Shown here: positions 23,280-33,800 of the stretch, in pieces | How the letters are laid out: each line of letters opens with the position of its first letter | Position numbering within the stretch: position 1 is the first letter of the stretch | NCBI GenBank assembly: GCA_013146195.2 | Contig: CM028377.1 | Location: 32,617,632 to 32,681,631, forward strand | Reading direction: 5' to 3' | DNA: 64,000 bases | Source: Codonopsis lanceolata | Lineage: Eukaryota; Streptophyta; Magnoliopsida; Asterales; Campanulaceae | Position numbers and translations under genes: made by a program | Notes under the pieces: model-generated | What the model saw: the letters and a program-made list of their open reading frames with translations, nothing else | Told to the model about the DNA's origin: nothing | Database searches by the model: none

Positions 23280-26200
23280 CAGGGCCGGCCCTGTAAAATC
23301 GGGGCCTAAGGCGATCATCTTGAACGGGGCCTTTCCTTTATAGCAATTTTTTTTTCTGTTTTTTAAAAAACTAAAGAAACAACCAAAGAAATATAAAAGA
23401 TAATTAAAAAAAACACTTCATTTCAAAGTTATGGGCATAACACAAGACATTTACAAATTGTTACTTAAATGCCACTCTTCTAACACATTTAGAAGCAAAA
23501 TCAGTAATCAAAGTAGAATAATCATTTTTTTCAGCCATGTTTTTCTCAATAGATATCATAGCTAGCCCATTCAAGCGTTCTTGAGACATTGTGCTCCGAA
23601 GATAGTTCTTTATCAACTTCAACTTCGAAAAACTTCTTTCCCCAGATGCAACCGTAACCGGAATAGTCAATAGAATTCGGTAAGCAATTTCCGTGTTTGG
23701 AAAACAACCATTATTCCGTTTCAAATAATTCAACACTTGGATAGGTCCTCCTATTTCTGATGGCAAAATATGTTTAACAAGTTGCAACTCCATAAACAAA
23801 TCATCCTCGTCCACATCAACTTGTCCATTATGTGTCAAAATATTTGAAAGATTTTTGCAAGAACTTTTTAAACTTGAATCATCTGTCCACTTCTTCAAAT
23901 CAAATAAGAAGCCAAAAAAATTTTCGTACTCACTAAATTGCTTGAATCTTTCACTAAGTGAGGTGAAAGCTTTGTCAACAATAAACAAGAAGTACTCTAA
24001 TCTGAAACTCTCTTGTGGAGAAAAAATGGTCTCTTCACTAGAAGTCTCATCAAAATGTCTTTTTCTATGAATTTGTCTTTTTTCACGAAATATCGGCTCA
24101 ATATCCATTTCCCGAGCAAGTTCTTGTGCTTTTATTAAAGCATCATTGAAACCATGCTCTCTGTATTCACGAAAACGAGTAATAAGGCCCTTCAATTGAT
24201 CTATCGCAACATCGATATGCATGTCTTCACTTTGAAAAGTCTTACTCACAATATTGACCGCATACAAAATTTCATACCAAATCATTGTGCTAACCAAGAA
24301 CTCAAAGCTCCCAACTTCATGTACGGCTAATGATTCTGCTTCACGATGTTTTGGGATCTTCACTAGAACTTGCTAAATCAAACAAAGCATCTCTGATTTT
24401 TAAGGCATTATATTTGATTGGTTTAACACTTTCAATGTGGCTCTCCCAACGAGTTTGAGACAAAGGTTTAAGTGTAAGACCATTCACATGCCTTTTCAAT
24501 ATGTCCCACCGTTTTGTTGAAGATGAAAAAAGTGTATAAAGACGTTGAACCACTCCAAAATAATTTCTAGCCTTAGGAGATGAGTTTGCCATATCACACA
24601 ATGCAAGATTCAAACTATGACAACCACAAGGTGCGTAAAATGCTCTTGGATTGATGCTAAGCAATCTACTTTGTACACCTTTCCGATGCCCTTTCATATT
24701 AGCACCATTATCATAACCCTGCCCCCGAATGTCTTCAATTTTCAATCCTAACAGAGATAAAGCATTTCCAAGTTCCGAAAAGAGCCCCATTCCAGTTGTA
24801 TCATCAACTTTTATAAATCCCAAGAAATACTCAGCAACTTTAACAGGAGAATCAGTGTCATTTACACAACGAATGAGTAAAGACATTTGTTCTTCATGAC
24901 TTACATCATGTGTACAATCAAGTATAACCGAGAAGTATTTTGCTTTTTTTATCTTTTCAATGATAGTACTTTTCACCTCATTAGCTAACAACTGAATCAA
25001 TTCGTTTTGAATTTTGTGGCTAAGGTAGTGATATTGAATTTCCTTACTTTGAAAACGCCGTAAGTGCTCTTGCATAACAGATCAAACTCGCAATCATTTC
25101 AATCATACCTAAGAAATTTCCATTGCCTTCCTCATAAATCTTCTCCTTATTTCCCCTAAAAGCCAAATTGTTTTTTGCAAGACTTTTAACAACAGCCATC
25201 ACTCGTATGAAAACTTGCCTATGGTGTTCTTTCTCTCTCATAATTTGTTCTTGCACACTTTTATCAATTGTCAGATTACGCCTCAGTCTTATCTCCAAAT
25301 CAATCCATTTTTGCATGCAAAGTATGTGCTCATTGTTTGACTCATGTTGTTTGAGTCTGCTTCCAACATTGTGTCAATCTCTAAACCCGATACTAGTCAA
25401 TTGAGAATCACCTTCTTTTTCTTTTTCTTTAAAAAGCTTACAACAAAAGCAAAACACTTTATCGGAGGATCTTGAATACACAAGCCATTTTCTATCTTGT
25501 TTCTCTCCATTGGGCAAGCGGCGAATATAATGCACATTTGAAAAATGTCGTTTCTTATCCGAATCATCCCTTGATATTCGATTCTTCCATTTCAACTCTA
25601 ATTGACCCTTTTTCCACCAACAAACCTATGAGTTTATCATCAATTGACTTCCAATTATTTGGATCATAAATGTCTAATTCTGAAGGTTCTTGAATGTTTT
25701 CTTGAGCCGAAGGAATGTCACTATTGACCCTTTCTCCTTGCCCATGGTCACTATCAACGGGATCATTATGATTTAAATTAACCGCTTCTTCGAGCACTGG
25801 ATTTTCAATGGAAATGGTTTCACTTTCATCCAACTTAGTAGATGTGAAATACTTGTTAATAGAACCACTTAAAGCTTGTGTTAATTGTTCTTGCTTTAGC
25901 TTCTTCTTCCTTTTTTTCATTTCCAGAAAGATACTTTCGTGATGACATTTTGTCTACCTACAATAATTGTCAATTTACAAGAAACAATTCAAGTTCCATT
26001 ATCAATTTAAAAAAAAACATAAACTCATCAAAATTCAATAGAAACCCATTAAAATTAATTTCTACAGTTCTACTCATAAACAATTAAGCAAAAAATTATA
26101 AATCAATAATCAATAGAAAGAGAGAGAGAAACCCATCAATTTAAGCAATGAAGCAAAAATAAGAAATTAAAACAAGTAATCTGTAAAGTGCAACAATCTA

Positions 26201-26739
26201 ATTTCTAAATGAAGAAATAGGCTAAACACAAAAACAAAATTACCCAAAATTGAATTATTGAAACTTGAAAGCATGATAATGATAGGCTATTAGGATTGTT
26301 TAGGAATTTAGGATGAAGATAAATGAATGACATCATTCATGGGCTACCAAAATGGAATGCAGAATATTGAACAATCAACAATGAGCAATTGAACATTAAT
26401 TAATTAAAGAAAAAGTCAAAAGTGACTAAGTGAGAGCATGAGAGAATGAAAGGGGTTGGCTTCTAAATTCTAATTACCTGGAGGTCCTGGATGCCGACAA
26501 TGGAGATTCGAGGCTTGAATAGTTGAGTTGTTGACTTGTTGTCGCCAACAGTGATATGTCCCTTTTGCGGTGCGGCTTTGCCTCGTCTCCCGTGCTGCCT
26601 AGTAAATTGCAATTGAATTTAGGGCTTCATTTAAAAATATATATAAAATGAAGAATAAAATTTTGGGGCCTAAAAAATTAGTCATTTTTTGGGGGCCTAA
26701 GGCCTGGGCCTCACCCACCTCATGCAAGGGCCGGCTCTG
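23280..26739 (-). mobile_element. hAT transposon, structurally complete (3460 bp)
   Basis: The left end is CAGGGCCGGCCCTG (23280) and the right end CAAGGGCCGGCTCTG (to 26739), imperfect inverted repeats. It is flanked by an exact 8-bp target duplication GTCATTAA at 23272-23279 and 26740-26747. A second inverted block, GGGGCCTAAGGC near 23300 and GGGGGCCTAAGGCCTGGGCC near 26690-26710, lies just inside the ends. It encodes a minus-strand TTF-zinc-finger/hAT transposase. Insertion was into the long-TIR element 22675-27407. Confidence 0.93.
23461..25920 (-). pseudogene. hAT transposase of the TTF-zinc-finger (ZMYM1-like) type, broken
   Basis: Five adjoining frames form one protein. The N-terminal part (25920-25564) is Lys/acidic. 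A TTF-type zinc finger region (25595-25374) includes KWLVYSRSSDKVFCFCCKLF. A helical segment (25316-25044) follows. Next is the RNase-H-like catalytic part (25075-24341) with YFSVILDCTHDVSHEEQMSL, DIRGQGYDNGANMKGHRKGV and CGCHSLNLALCDMA. The last part (24363-23461) contains the insertion domain and the C-terminal dimerisation domain (AYRILLTIPVTVASGERSFSK, then LKLIKNYLRSTMSQERL). Breaks are a frameshift near 25590, TGG-to-TGA near 25373, a frameshift near 25075 and one near 24355. It could not make a working transposase, although the termini are intact. Its relatives include host-domesticated DUF4371 proteins, but the terminal repeats make this a transposon copy. Confidence 0.93.
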
Positions 26740-27407
26740 GTCATTAACTCCAAGCGCCCAGCGACTCGCCGGAATTTGAATCAATAAGGGAAGAAAATTT
26801 CCCCCATCAAACCCAAATGATTTTTTTTTTTTGGGGAAAACCCAAATAAAGGACTCAAAACCTTTGTAAATCTCCCCATCAAACCCAGATGATGAATTTT
26901 TTTGGGAATGCGGGGAGACGCTGATTGCAGTTTCCACCGGGATTTGAGATGGTTTTTAAAGTTAACAGTGGTAGCCTGGCGGATCTTCTCATCAACTGAT
27001 GGCTCAACGACAAGGTGAAGTATGGCTAGACCGTAGTTAGGGGAATCGGTCGCGTCATAGAGCTTCTTCTAGGCACGACGATGGACTTGAAGGAGAGGAA
27101 AGAGAGTGTCAAGGAAAGATTGGGATAAAAATTGCAAGGTTTGGTGATTCCACTCCATTGTTGCTAGGGTTTATGAGAGATGCGAAGATAGGGTATACCG
27201 TTCAATTGGGTCAGCTTGGAGAGAGAGAGAAGACAAACCATTTTTTTCACTTGGACCCCTTTGATTAATGACTGAACTAACGTCCATCCAAAAAATAGGT
27301 TTGCTTGCAGCCTAACTAATATATAGTGACAAGAATGAAAATTTTAAACTTTCAGTGACCGTATCGTAAGTTTTTGAAAAATTAGTGGCCCAAATAGGGA
27401 TTTTGCA

Positions 27408-27855
27408 AAAAATAGATTGAGTCACTACTATTCCGTAGGTACGCCGTACGTACTAGCATCTGAGAAACACCGGTCAGCAAAACGGCAGTTTGGGATGTGC
27501 AGTCAAGCTCGAGTATGGAAAAACCTCCACGGCTAGACTGCGTCAGCTCCATCACTTTCAAATTTGACCATTAAGTTAGGTCTTTCACGTGGTCTTGGAG
27601 AGCTCTTTTTCACCATCCGGTTCTGGAAAGTTGGCTGCTGAGCTTTATTTGAGTACCGTGATGCATAGTTTTACCAGAAGTCCGTGGTTTGGCAAACCTT
27701 CATGCGATGTGACCGGACCTCTGTTTGGTTGTTTCAAAAGTGGTTTTAATGTGCTGGAGCGAGCATTTGGAATTTTGATGTACATTGAGAGAATCTGTGG
27801 GCGGATCCGATTTCTGAGTTTGATTGCTATTTGAACTAGGTGGGTTTACTAATTT
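27408..27855. other. Spacer, no supported gene
   Basis: Ordinary composition; the 81-residue plus-strand ORF at 27589-27834 has no recognisable motif. Nothing else seen. Confidence 0.4.
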
Positions 27856-28509
27856 GGGGTGTACCTTATAGGTTTGTTTGGTTTTATTTGGTTTGGTTTT
27901 GGTCAAAACCACGATTTCTATTGGTTCGAAATATTTCAAATTGAACTGCCGAACTTCCCTATTGGTTCGAAACATTTCAAATTGAACCAAATCGAATAAG
28001 GATTAGAAGTGAACCGAACCACTCGATTTCGTTTGACTTGGTTTTTTGTTTATATAAATTATTTTTAATCACCTTAACCAACATTAAGATTAACAATAAA
28101 AATAAGATTTTAATTTTGAATTAACATCAAAATTATAAAAGAACATATTAAAAATTAATTATCATGAAGAAAACAATACAAATTCCAAAATAAACTCAAA
28201 TAATAGAAGAAATAATAGTCCTCCAACAATAAAAACTTTGTTTGGTTTAGTATGTGTGTGTATGTATATATATACATATATATTATATGACTAAATCAAG
28301 GGACTAGATTATACATATCAGATGATTCAAATGTTCAGAATAATTAATAATTATTATATAATATAAATTATGTAATAAATAAAAATATATAGATTGGTTT
28401 GGTTCGATAGCAAAAACCGTGAATCGAATCAAATCGAGTGATTTTCCAATTTTTGATACCTCACCAAACCAACTGAGTTTGTTCGATTTCATGGTTCGAT
28501 TTACACCCT
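27856..28509. mobile_element. Inverted-repeat element with GGTTCGGTT-type ends
   Basis: The left end GGGGTGTACC, followed by TTTGGTTTTATTTGGTTTGG, is mirrored at the right by CCAAACCAACTGAG, ATGGTTCGATTTACACCC. The middle is AT-rich and contains a (TATA)n patch. This looks like the common plant short element whose ends read GGGTGT...GGTTTGGTTCGG. A second, incomplete relative lies at 48540-48672. No coding capacity. Confidence 0.55.
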
Positions 28510-29334
28510 ATTGTCAATCTTACCTCAGTTCTACTCTCTTAGCGAGCTTGATCAAGTAATTACAATAGCTGTCATTGCATAGAGAGTGTGTGTGTGTGTG
28601 AACAGAACAGAACAGATCCACAACAAATCAACATAGTATAGAACAAACTGAAATAAATAGATTAGTCCATAGAAACCAAATCCACATCTTCAGAATAATA
28701 TAAGGTACGAGAGGGAGTGAATAGTGATTACAACACACACCAAACTGCTAAAAATCCCGTGTCAATTGAGATCAAGGGATCTTACTACCAGAACAGTGAA
28801 ACATAGATTCCAATCACTACTTTTCAATTGATGAGCTCTAAAAAACCAACCCCATTGATGTTCACTTGAATCTATCACCATCTCCAACAATTTCAATGTC
28901 AGTTGACCTAAAGAATGTGGCCCGAATCTTACTAGCTAGCTAGTTGCATTTGCAGCGACTCTTCGTTGCCCCTAACCCGAGTAGGGTGTAGGATTGAGTA
29001 GCTTCAAAGAAAATCATAACAATAAATAAAATATATGGATCCTATAGAATAAAATCACCCACACACACAGTAACATTAAACGGGAGAATTAAAAAAATTG
29101 TAATGTTCCCCTGTCTTAAGCAAAAGGAGTTAATTTTCAAATGTCCTGTGAATTGGGTCTGGTTTTTAACACTGACCTCTGTATACAAGGTAAAACACAC
29201 GCATGGGGAAGTCTGTAGTTACATGTTATAGTTTCTGAATATGAACTTTGGGACGATGTAAGTATCTGTAGCAAACATTTTAAGAATTGCTTAGGACGTG
29301 CGGACGTTGGTTGAGTACGTAGGTGCTTTGTCAC
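28510..29334. other. Downstream flank of the ERF gene, no gene seen
   Basis: Contains a short (GT)n run at 28587-28600 and the probable 3' untranslated region of the minus-strand ERF gene. No domain found in either strand. Confidence 0.4.
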
Positions 29335-29853
29335 CTAGGATCCCCAAAGGGAATCATCATACATCTCTTCCCCATTCATGTCCGTGTTGGTAGAAAAAAA
29401 CATACGCTGCTCTAACCCAAAGGCATTGGCCATCTCCATCCACGCTTTAGGTGAATCCAGTGGCGACTCGTTTATGGCCTGAATTTGGCTTGGGGAAAGT
29501 CCTATATGACTCGAGCCAGAGCTTCCATCCCCTGCATTGGAAGATTTGACTCTCAAAGAGGCTTCTTGAGCAGCCAAGCGTACATCTTCAGCACTCGAGC
29601 TAGCTGGCCTGGGAAGAGTCCCAGCCAATTCTGGGAAATTCAGCCTCGCATCATCACCTCTAAAGTGCAACGCAGCTGCATCATATGCCATGGCAGCCAT
29701 TTCAGGTGTCTCGAAACTCCCTAGCCAAATACGCGTTTTTGTGCCAGGCTCTCGTAATTCAGACACCCATTTCCCCCATTTTCACCTGCGGACACCTCGG
29801 TAGGCCGAAGTACTGACACCTCCAGCATTAGTGCTACCTGCATGCTCAGCCAT
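29335..29853 (-). pseudogene. DREB-type AP2/ERF transcription factor with one in-frame stop
   Basis: Start ATG 29853-29851 gives MAEHAGSTNAGGVSTSAYRGVRR, then TGA (29784-29782), then KWGKWVSELREPGTKTRIW. The AP2 domain continues through LGSFETPEMAAMAYDAAALH and FRGDDARLNFPE. The C-terminal part has LSPSQIQAINESPLDSPKAW and ends YDDSLWGS, a pattern seen in ERF014-like DREB proteins. Total length would be 172 residues, normal for the family, in one exon with no other break. AP2/ERF proteins bind DRE/GCC-type promoter elements in the nucleus. The TGA replaces the residue between R-R and K-W-G-K-W in the first DNA-contacting strand. The frame opened after the stop has no ATG of its own near the domain start. 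It could be a recent pseudogene, a polymorphism or a sequence error. Confidence 0.9.
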
Positions 29854-29892
29854 TTTGTGTATTATACTCCTATATATGTCTTCAGTTTGGAG

Positions 29893-29901
29893 ATATATAT
29901 A
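29893..29901 (-). promoter_or_regulatory. Probable TATA box of the ERF gene
   Basis: Minus-strand TATATATA about 40-50 bp upstream of the ERF start codon. The 5' leader would be short. Confidence 0.4.
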
Positions 29902-32813
29902 GACGAGGTTATTATCCAATATCCAGTCATTCTAAGTGTGATTTGTATTGTTTAATTTGGCATATCTTAAGCTTAGAGGTGGGGGCCGTGGGGCGCTTCC
30001 AAGTAGCTTCAGAGGGTTCTAGTTCATACCAGTGGCAGTGGGGGATACTATTGATTCACTCTCTAATACAATGTCTGCATCATCCACTGATCTTTTCAAG
30101 TGCTGAATTTAATTTGTTCTTTTGTATACTATGCGTACGGCATTATTAGCAATCTCTTCAATGTTGGTAATCACCATGTATTTCAATTATTATTATATTT
30201 TTTTAACTTGAAGCAGATTGTCCGGTGATGACGTGGGTTGGGTTGGTGCAAGTTCCCTGTGTATGAACGCGGATTCCTTGGAGGTGGCTATAGTCTTCTG
30301 TGGTCCAAATCAACACATTTGACTTTATTCCATAACTCGTATATCCTATCTTATGTACTAGGTAATAAAAGTTACTTTTCGCACATAGAATCTCCATTTA
30401 AAAATTAATTTTTTAAAACAAATAATATTTTTAATTATTTATTCGTAATAAAATGACATTTATATAGCTTAGTTTTTGAATGTGAACTTTTTAAATAAAA
30501 CAGTTAAAATAAAATAATAAACTATTTATCCGAAACAAAAAGAGACTTTTTAGAATAATGTTTTTTGAATAAAATATAAACGCGTATTTTTTTAAATCGC
30601 TATGAATTTGAAACACCAAACTTTATACTTGTTAGTATAAGAGAAAAACTCAATGTTGTCAATATGAAATATGTACAAATCATTTCACGCAAAGTATTAT
30701 TACAAAAAATGCAGTACTTGTTATGAAAAAATAAATTACGATTCTTTTTGTATATTTTCGTATTAGTGTTTGTTTTGTGGAGCGTTTTGATTAATACGCA
30801 GGTAAAAATGTTGTTTTTTTAAAAGCGTTATAAAAATATGCAGCGTTTTGAAATAGTTTTTCAAACGTGTTTACAAAAAAAAACTGCATTTTCAAAACAT
30901 TACACCAAACGAGGCCTTAATTATGCATAGATTTTATGTGAAAATACTGCAAACGAGGCCTTACTTATGCTTAGATTTTATGTGCTATTTTTGTGAAAAG
31001 CATGATACAACCATAGAATACAATTCTTTAGGATATTTTTGTCGGGAAGATTTAGGATTTAGGTGGTTTAGCAATGGGCCATGGGCCATGGGCCATGGCA
31101 TCACTTCTCCCATACCTCAAACTATCCACCGGGCAAGCCTTGATCCACAAATATACAATATTCAAAAGGTAATCAAAAACAAAAAATTATAGGTGTGGGG
31201 AACCAGCTGGATGTGGCTAAGCTCCCACTTCTTTGCATTCCATCTTCGTCAATATTTTTGGGTTGAATGAATTAGGAGTACCATTAACTCAATACTCACT
31301 CCACGTGCAACAATGTTAGCCCCTAAACTCAAACTACCAATTAATTAAATACACATATTTAAGTCTTTGTCTTTTCCTTTTCTTCAATTTCTCACCTCTA
31401 TCACCAATGTTTGTCTTTTCATCCAATCGTCAATATCTCTATTACAAACTTGAATTTTATAATTACAAAAATTATATGCGAATATTTTGGTAAAACGATT
31501 TTACGAGTATTTTTTGTTAGATATATATATATATATATATATATATAAACGATAAACAAATAAAATTTGATTATTGGAGAACTATTATTTCTTCCATTGT
31601 TTGTGTTTATTTTAGAATTTGTATTTTTTATTTATGTTTTGTTGTTTGTAGATTATTTCCTAATTTTGATGTTAATGTCAAATTAAAATATTGTTTTATT
31701 GTTATTTTAATGTTGGTTAATTTCTTTAATTTATATAAACCACAAAACGAATCGACTCATTTGGTTCCGTATATTAATGGATTAACTTATAAGAATTTTA
31801 TAATTGCTTATATGAGACTTCTTCTTTACTCGACTTTATATTGATAGGTTAACTTATAAGATTTACGATTTAAGAGCATCCACAATCAAAACGAGGCCCT
31901 TTAAAAAGTTTCAACTCCAATATATAATCCTTTGAATTGGTGAAATTATAAAACCCAAAACAAGCCTAATTTGTAAAGATAATTCAACCACACGTGGGTT
32001 AATCTAAGTGATAAATTTATAGGCTATTCACCGGATTCAATTATTGTGACCTTCACAAGTAAGCAATTTTCATATGCATGAGCGTGAAAGGTTCACCTTT
32101 GCGAAATAATGAATTCCAAGTTGTGATATATATATATATATATAAGAGGTAAGACCACGTCAAAATGTATTTGTTAAAAAAAGAAAGCCATTTTTGAATA
32201 TTATTATATATTAATTAACATGCATTGAGAACACAAATCTGATTAATTGATTACACAATTCCCAAGATTTATTGAAAATATACAAATATGCACATGTGGT
32301 AAAAAAATACTGAGTTTCTATGTAATAATCTTTAATATAAGTAGTCATATATTGAAAATCTGTAAATACAAATCTCTTTTGGTAGTCATACCGTGTCTCG
32401 CAAGATTAATTATGTTCTTTTTGGAGAGGCTACCGAATTTGGAGGCATGTTTAGGTATATAATTTGTTGAAAAAATGGTAACTTTCTCGAAGTTTGAAAA
32501 ACATGAAAGATGAATACACCAAAGACAAGTTCTTTTATGCCCTAGGAAATTTTGATAAAGGTTATTACTATTTCCCTTTAAGAAAAAATATTCTAAGAAG
32601 AAGTCCAGACTTAAATAAGGCAAAAAAAAAAACCAAAATATAATTACCCCCAAAGTATTCACTCAATCTCAAAGTATACTCCAATCTAAGGTTTGTCTCA
32701 TACTATCATCTAACGTTACAATTTGTTCCAGTTTGCACCATAGTCGTGACAGCCGTTAGAAAGATAATGAAAAGTTAATGAAAAGATAATAAAAAGTTAT
32801 TTTTTAAACTTTA
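29902..32813. other. Intergenic AT-rich DNA upstream of the ERF gene
   Basis: No protein domain could be read on either strand. It contains a 44-bp tandem duplication (30906-30993), a triple GGGCCAT repeat at 31076-31096 and (AT)n runs at 31520-31547 and 32126-32144. Confidence 0.5.
30906..30993. repeat. 44-bp tandem duplication
   Basis: CAAACGAGGCCTTA starts at 30906 and again at 30950, each time followed by (A/C)TTATGC(A/T)TAGATTTTATGTG. Two copies with a few mismatches. Confidence 0.8.
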
Positions 32814-33800
32814 CTAGTGATGCACCCGTGCGTTGTACGATTTCTATTTGGGTGTAAAATCATATACTCAATCAAAGTTGAATAATATACAATTAAAAAG
32901 TTTAATATGAACAAAATAAATAAAAAAATTATAAACAGTATAATCAAAGAAAATCACATAAAAAATTTAAAAAGTTATTATAAATTTTAAAATATTTCTT
33001 TATATGTAACATTTTTTATTGAAGATGTACGATTATTAAAACTATTACTATCATATAAAAAATTCAAAAACTCGTAAGATTAGTAACTCTAGACAAAGCG
33101 ACATACAGATCATGACTAAAAATATGGTTTTTCAAAAGAAGTCTGACACTAGACACTTTTATTTATAGGTATTTCGTAAGACACCATCAGCGTAAACTGT
33201 CTTCTTTGAAATTTGAATGAAATTCAATGATGAAATGGTGTCAGTTATATTTTTGAAATAAAACAGTACCACCAGAATTACCATTTGAAGGAACTCTACC
33301 TTCTAAAACTTGATTTTTTAACCTTGTAATAATTAATCGCATGCTAATACATAACCCAATGAAATTGTCAATGTTACGAAGCAACATTACACGAAAAATC
33401 TGAGCTCAAAAACAATCTTCATTTTGAATTGTTCTTCAATACCTTGTAATCATTTATTAAATTAACCACATCAAGAGTCGGATCTAGAATAACTCACGTT
33501 TCCAAAATTGATGAATCATCGGGACTGTTTCCAAATGAAGGATATATGCGTGTACAATTGGAGCGATTGGATCGTTGAATTTCTTAAACAGCGCGCACTT
33601 GATTGAGAATATCAAGATAAGCACAATTATCATTTGGTTCACCAATTTTACCATCGTCAATCTTCGCAATCCAATCGACAAAAAGTTTCAATTATTCAGA
33701 ACTCTCGTTGGACTCATCATTTGTATCTCTTATTCGTTGTCAACCTCAATATCTACGAATCTTTCCATAAATACAATGAATTAATAGTTGGATGAACTAT
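32814..33800 (-). mobile_element. Helitron remnant (3' end and helicase tail)
   Basis: On the minus strand a Pif1-type helicase fragment (33060-33795) is followed by a terminal hairpin and CTAG. The hairpin is CGTGC-GTT-GTACG at 32827-32839 and the element would end ...ATCACTAG at 32814, next to a T (minus strand), as Helitrons do (3' CTRR, insertion at A^T). The 5' end was not found; sequence to the right up to about 35000 could belong to it. Confidence 0.65.
33060..33795 (-). pseudogene. Helitron Pif1-like helicase, C-terminal part
   Basis: Minus-strand pieces in family order: AKIDDGKIGEPNDNCAYLD (33670-33615), FNDPIAPIVHAYI (33580-33540), TLDVVNLINDYK (33480-33440), VMLLRNIDNFIGLC (33395-33350), MRLIITRLKNQVLEGRVPSN (33345-33285) and NHIFSHDLYVALSRVTNLTS (33130-33075). 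The LYVALSRVT block is helicase motif VI. Frameshifts and stops separate them. The rolling-circle Rep domain is absent. The 33484-33681 minus ORF is part of this, not a separate gene. Confidence 0.85.

Larger units (their letters stand above)
22675..27407. mobile_element. Mutator-like element with long terminal inverted repeats, split by a hAT insertion
   Basis: The left arm (22675-22823) is the reverse complement of the right arm (27259-27407) over about 150 bp with moderate divergence. Shared blocks include TGGGCCAC, GAAAGTTTAAAATTTTCATT, GGCTGCAAGC (left TGCTGCAAGC) and CCTATTTTTTGGATGGAC. Flanks GAAAATATA (22666-22674) and AAAAATAGA (27408-27416) agree at 7 of 9 positions, as expected for an old 9-bp Mutator-type duplication. 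Without the hAT insert the element is about 1.27 kb and has no transposase, so it is non-autonomous. Confidence 0.75.

Noticed and set aside
31076..31096. GGGCCAT triple repeat as a regulatory site
   Set aside because: Too short and without a neighbouring gene; treated as slippage.
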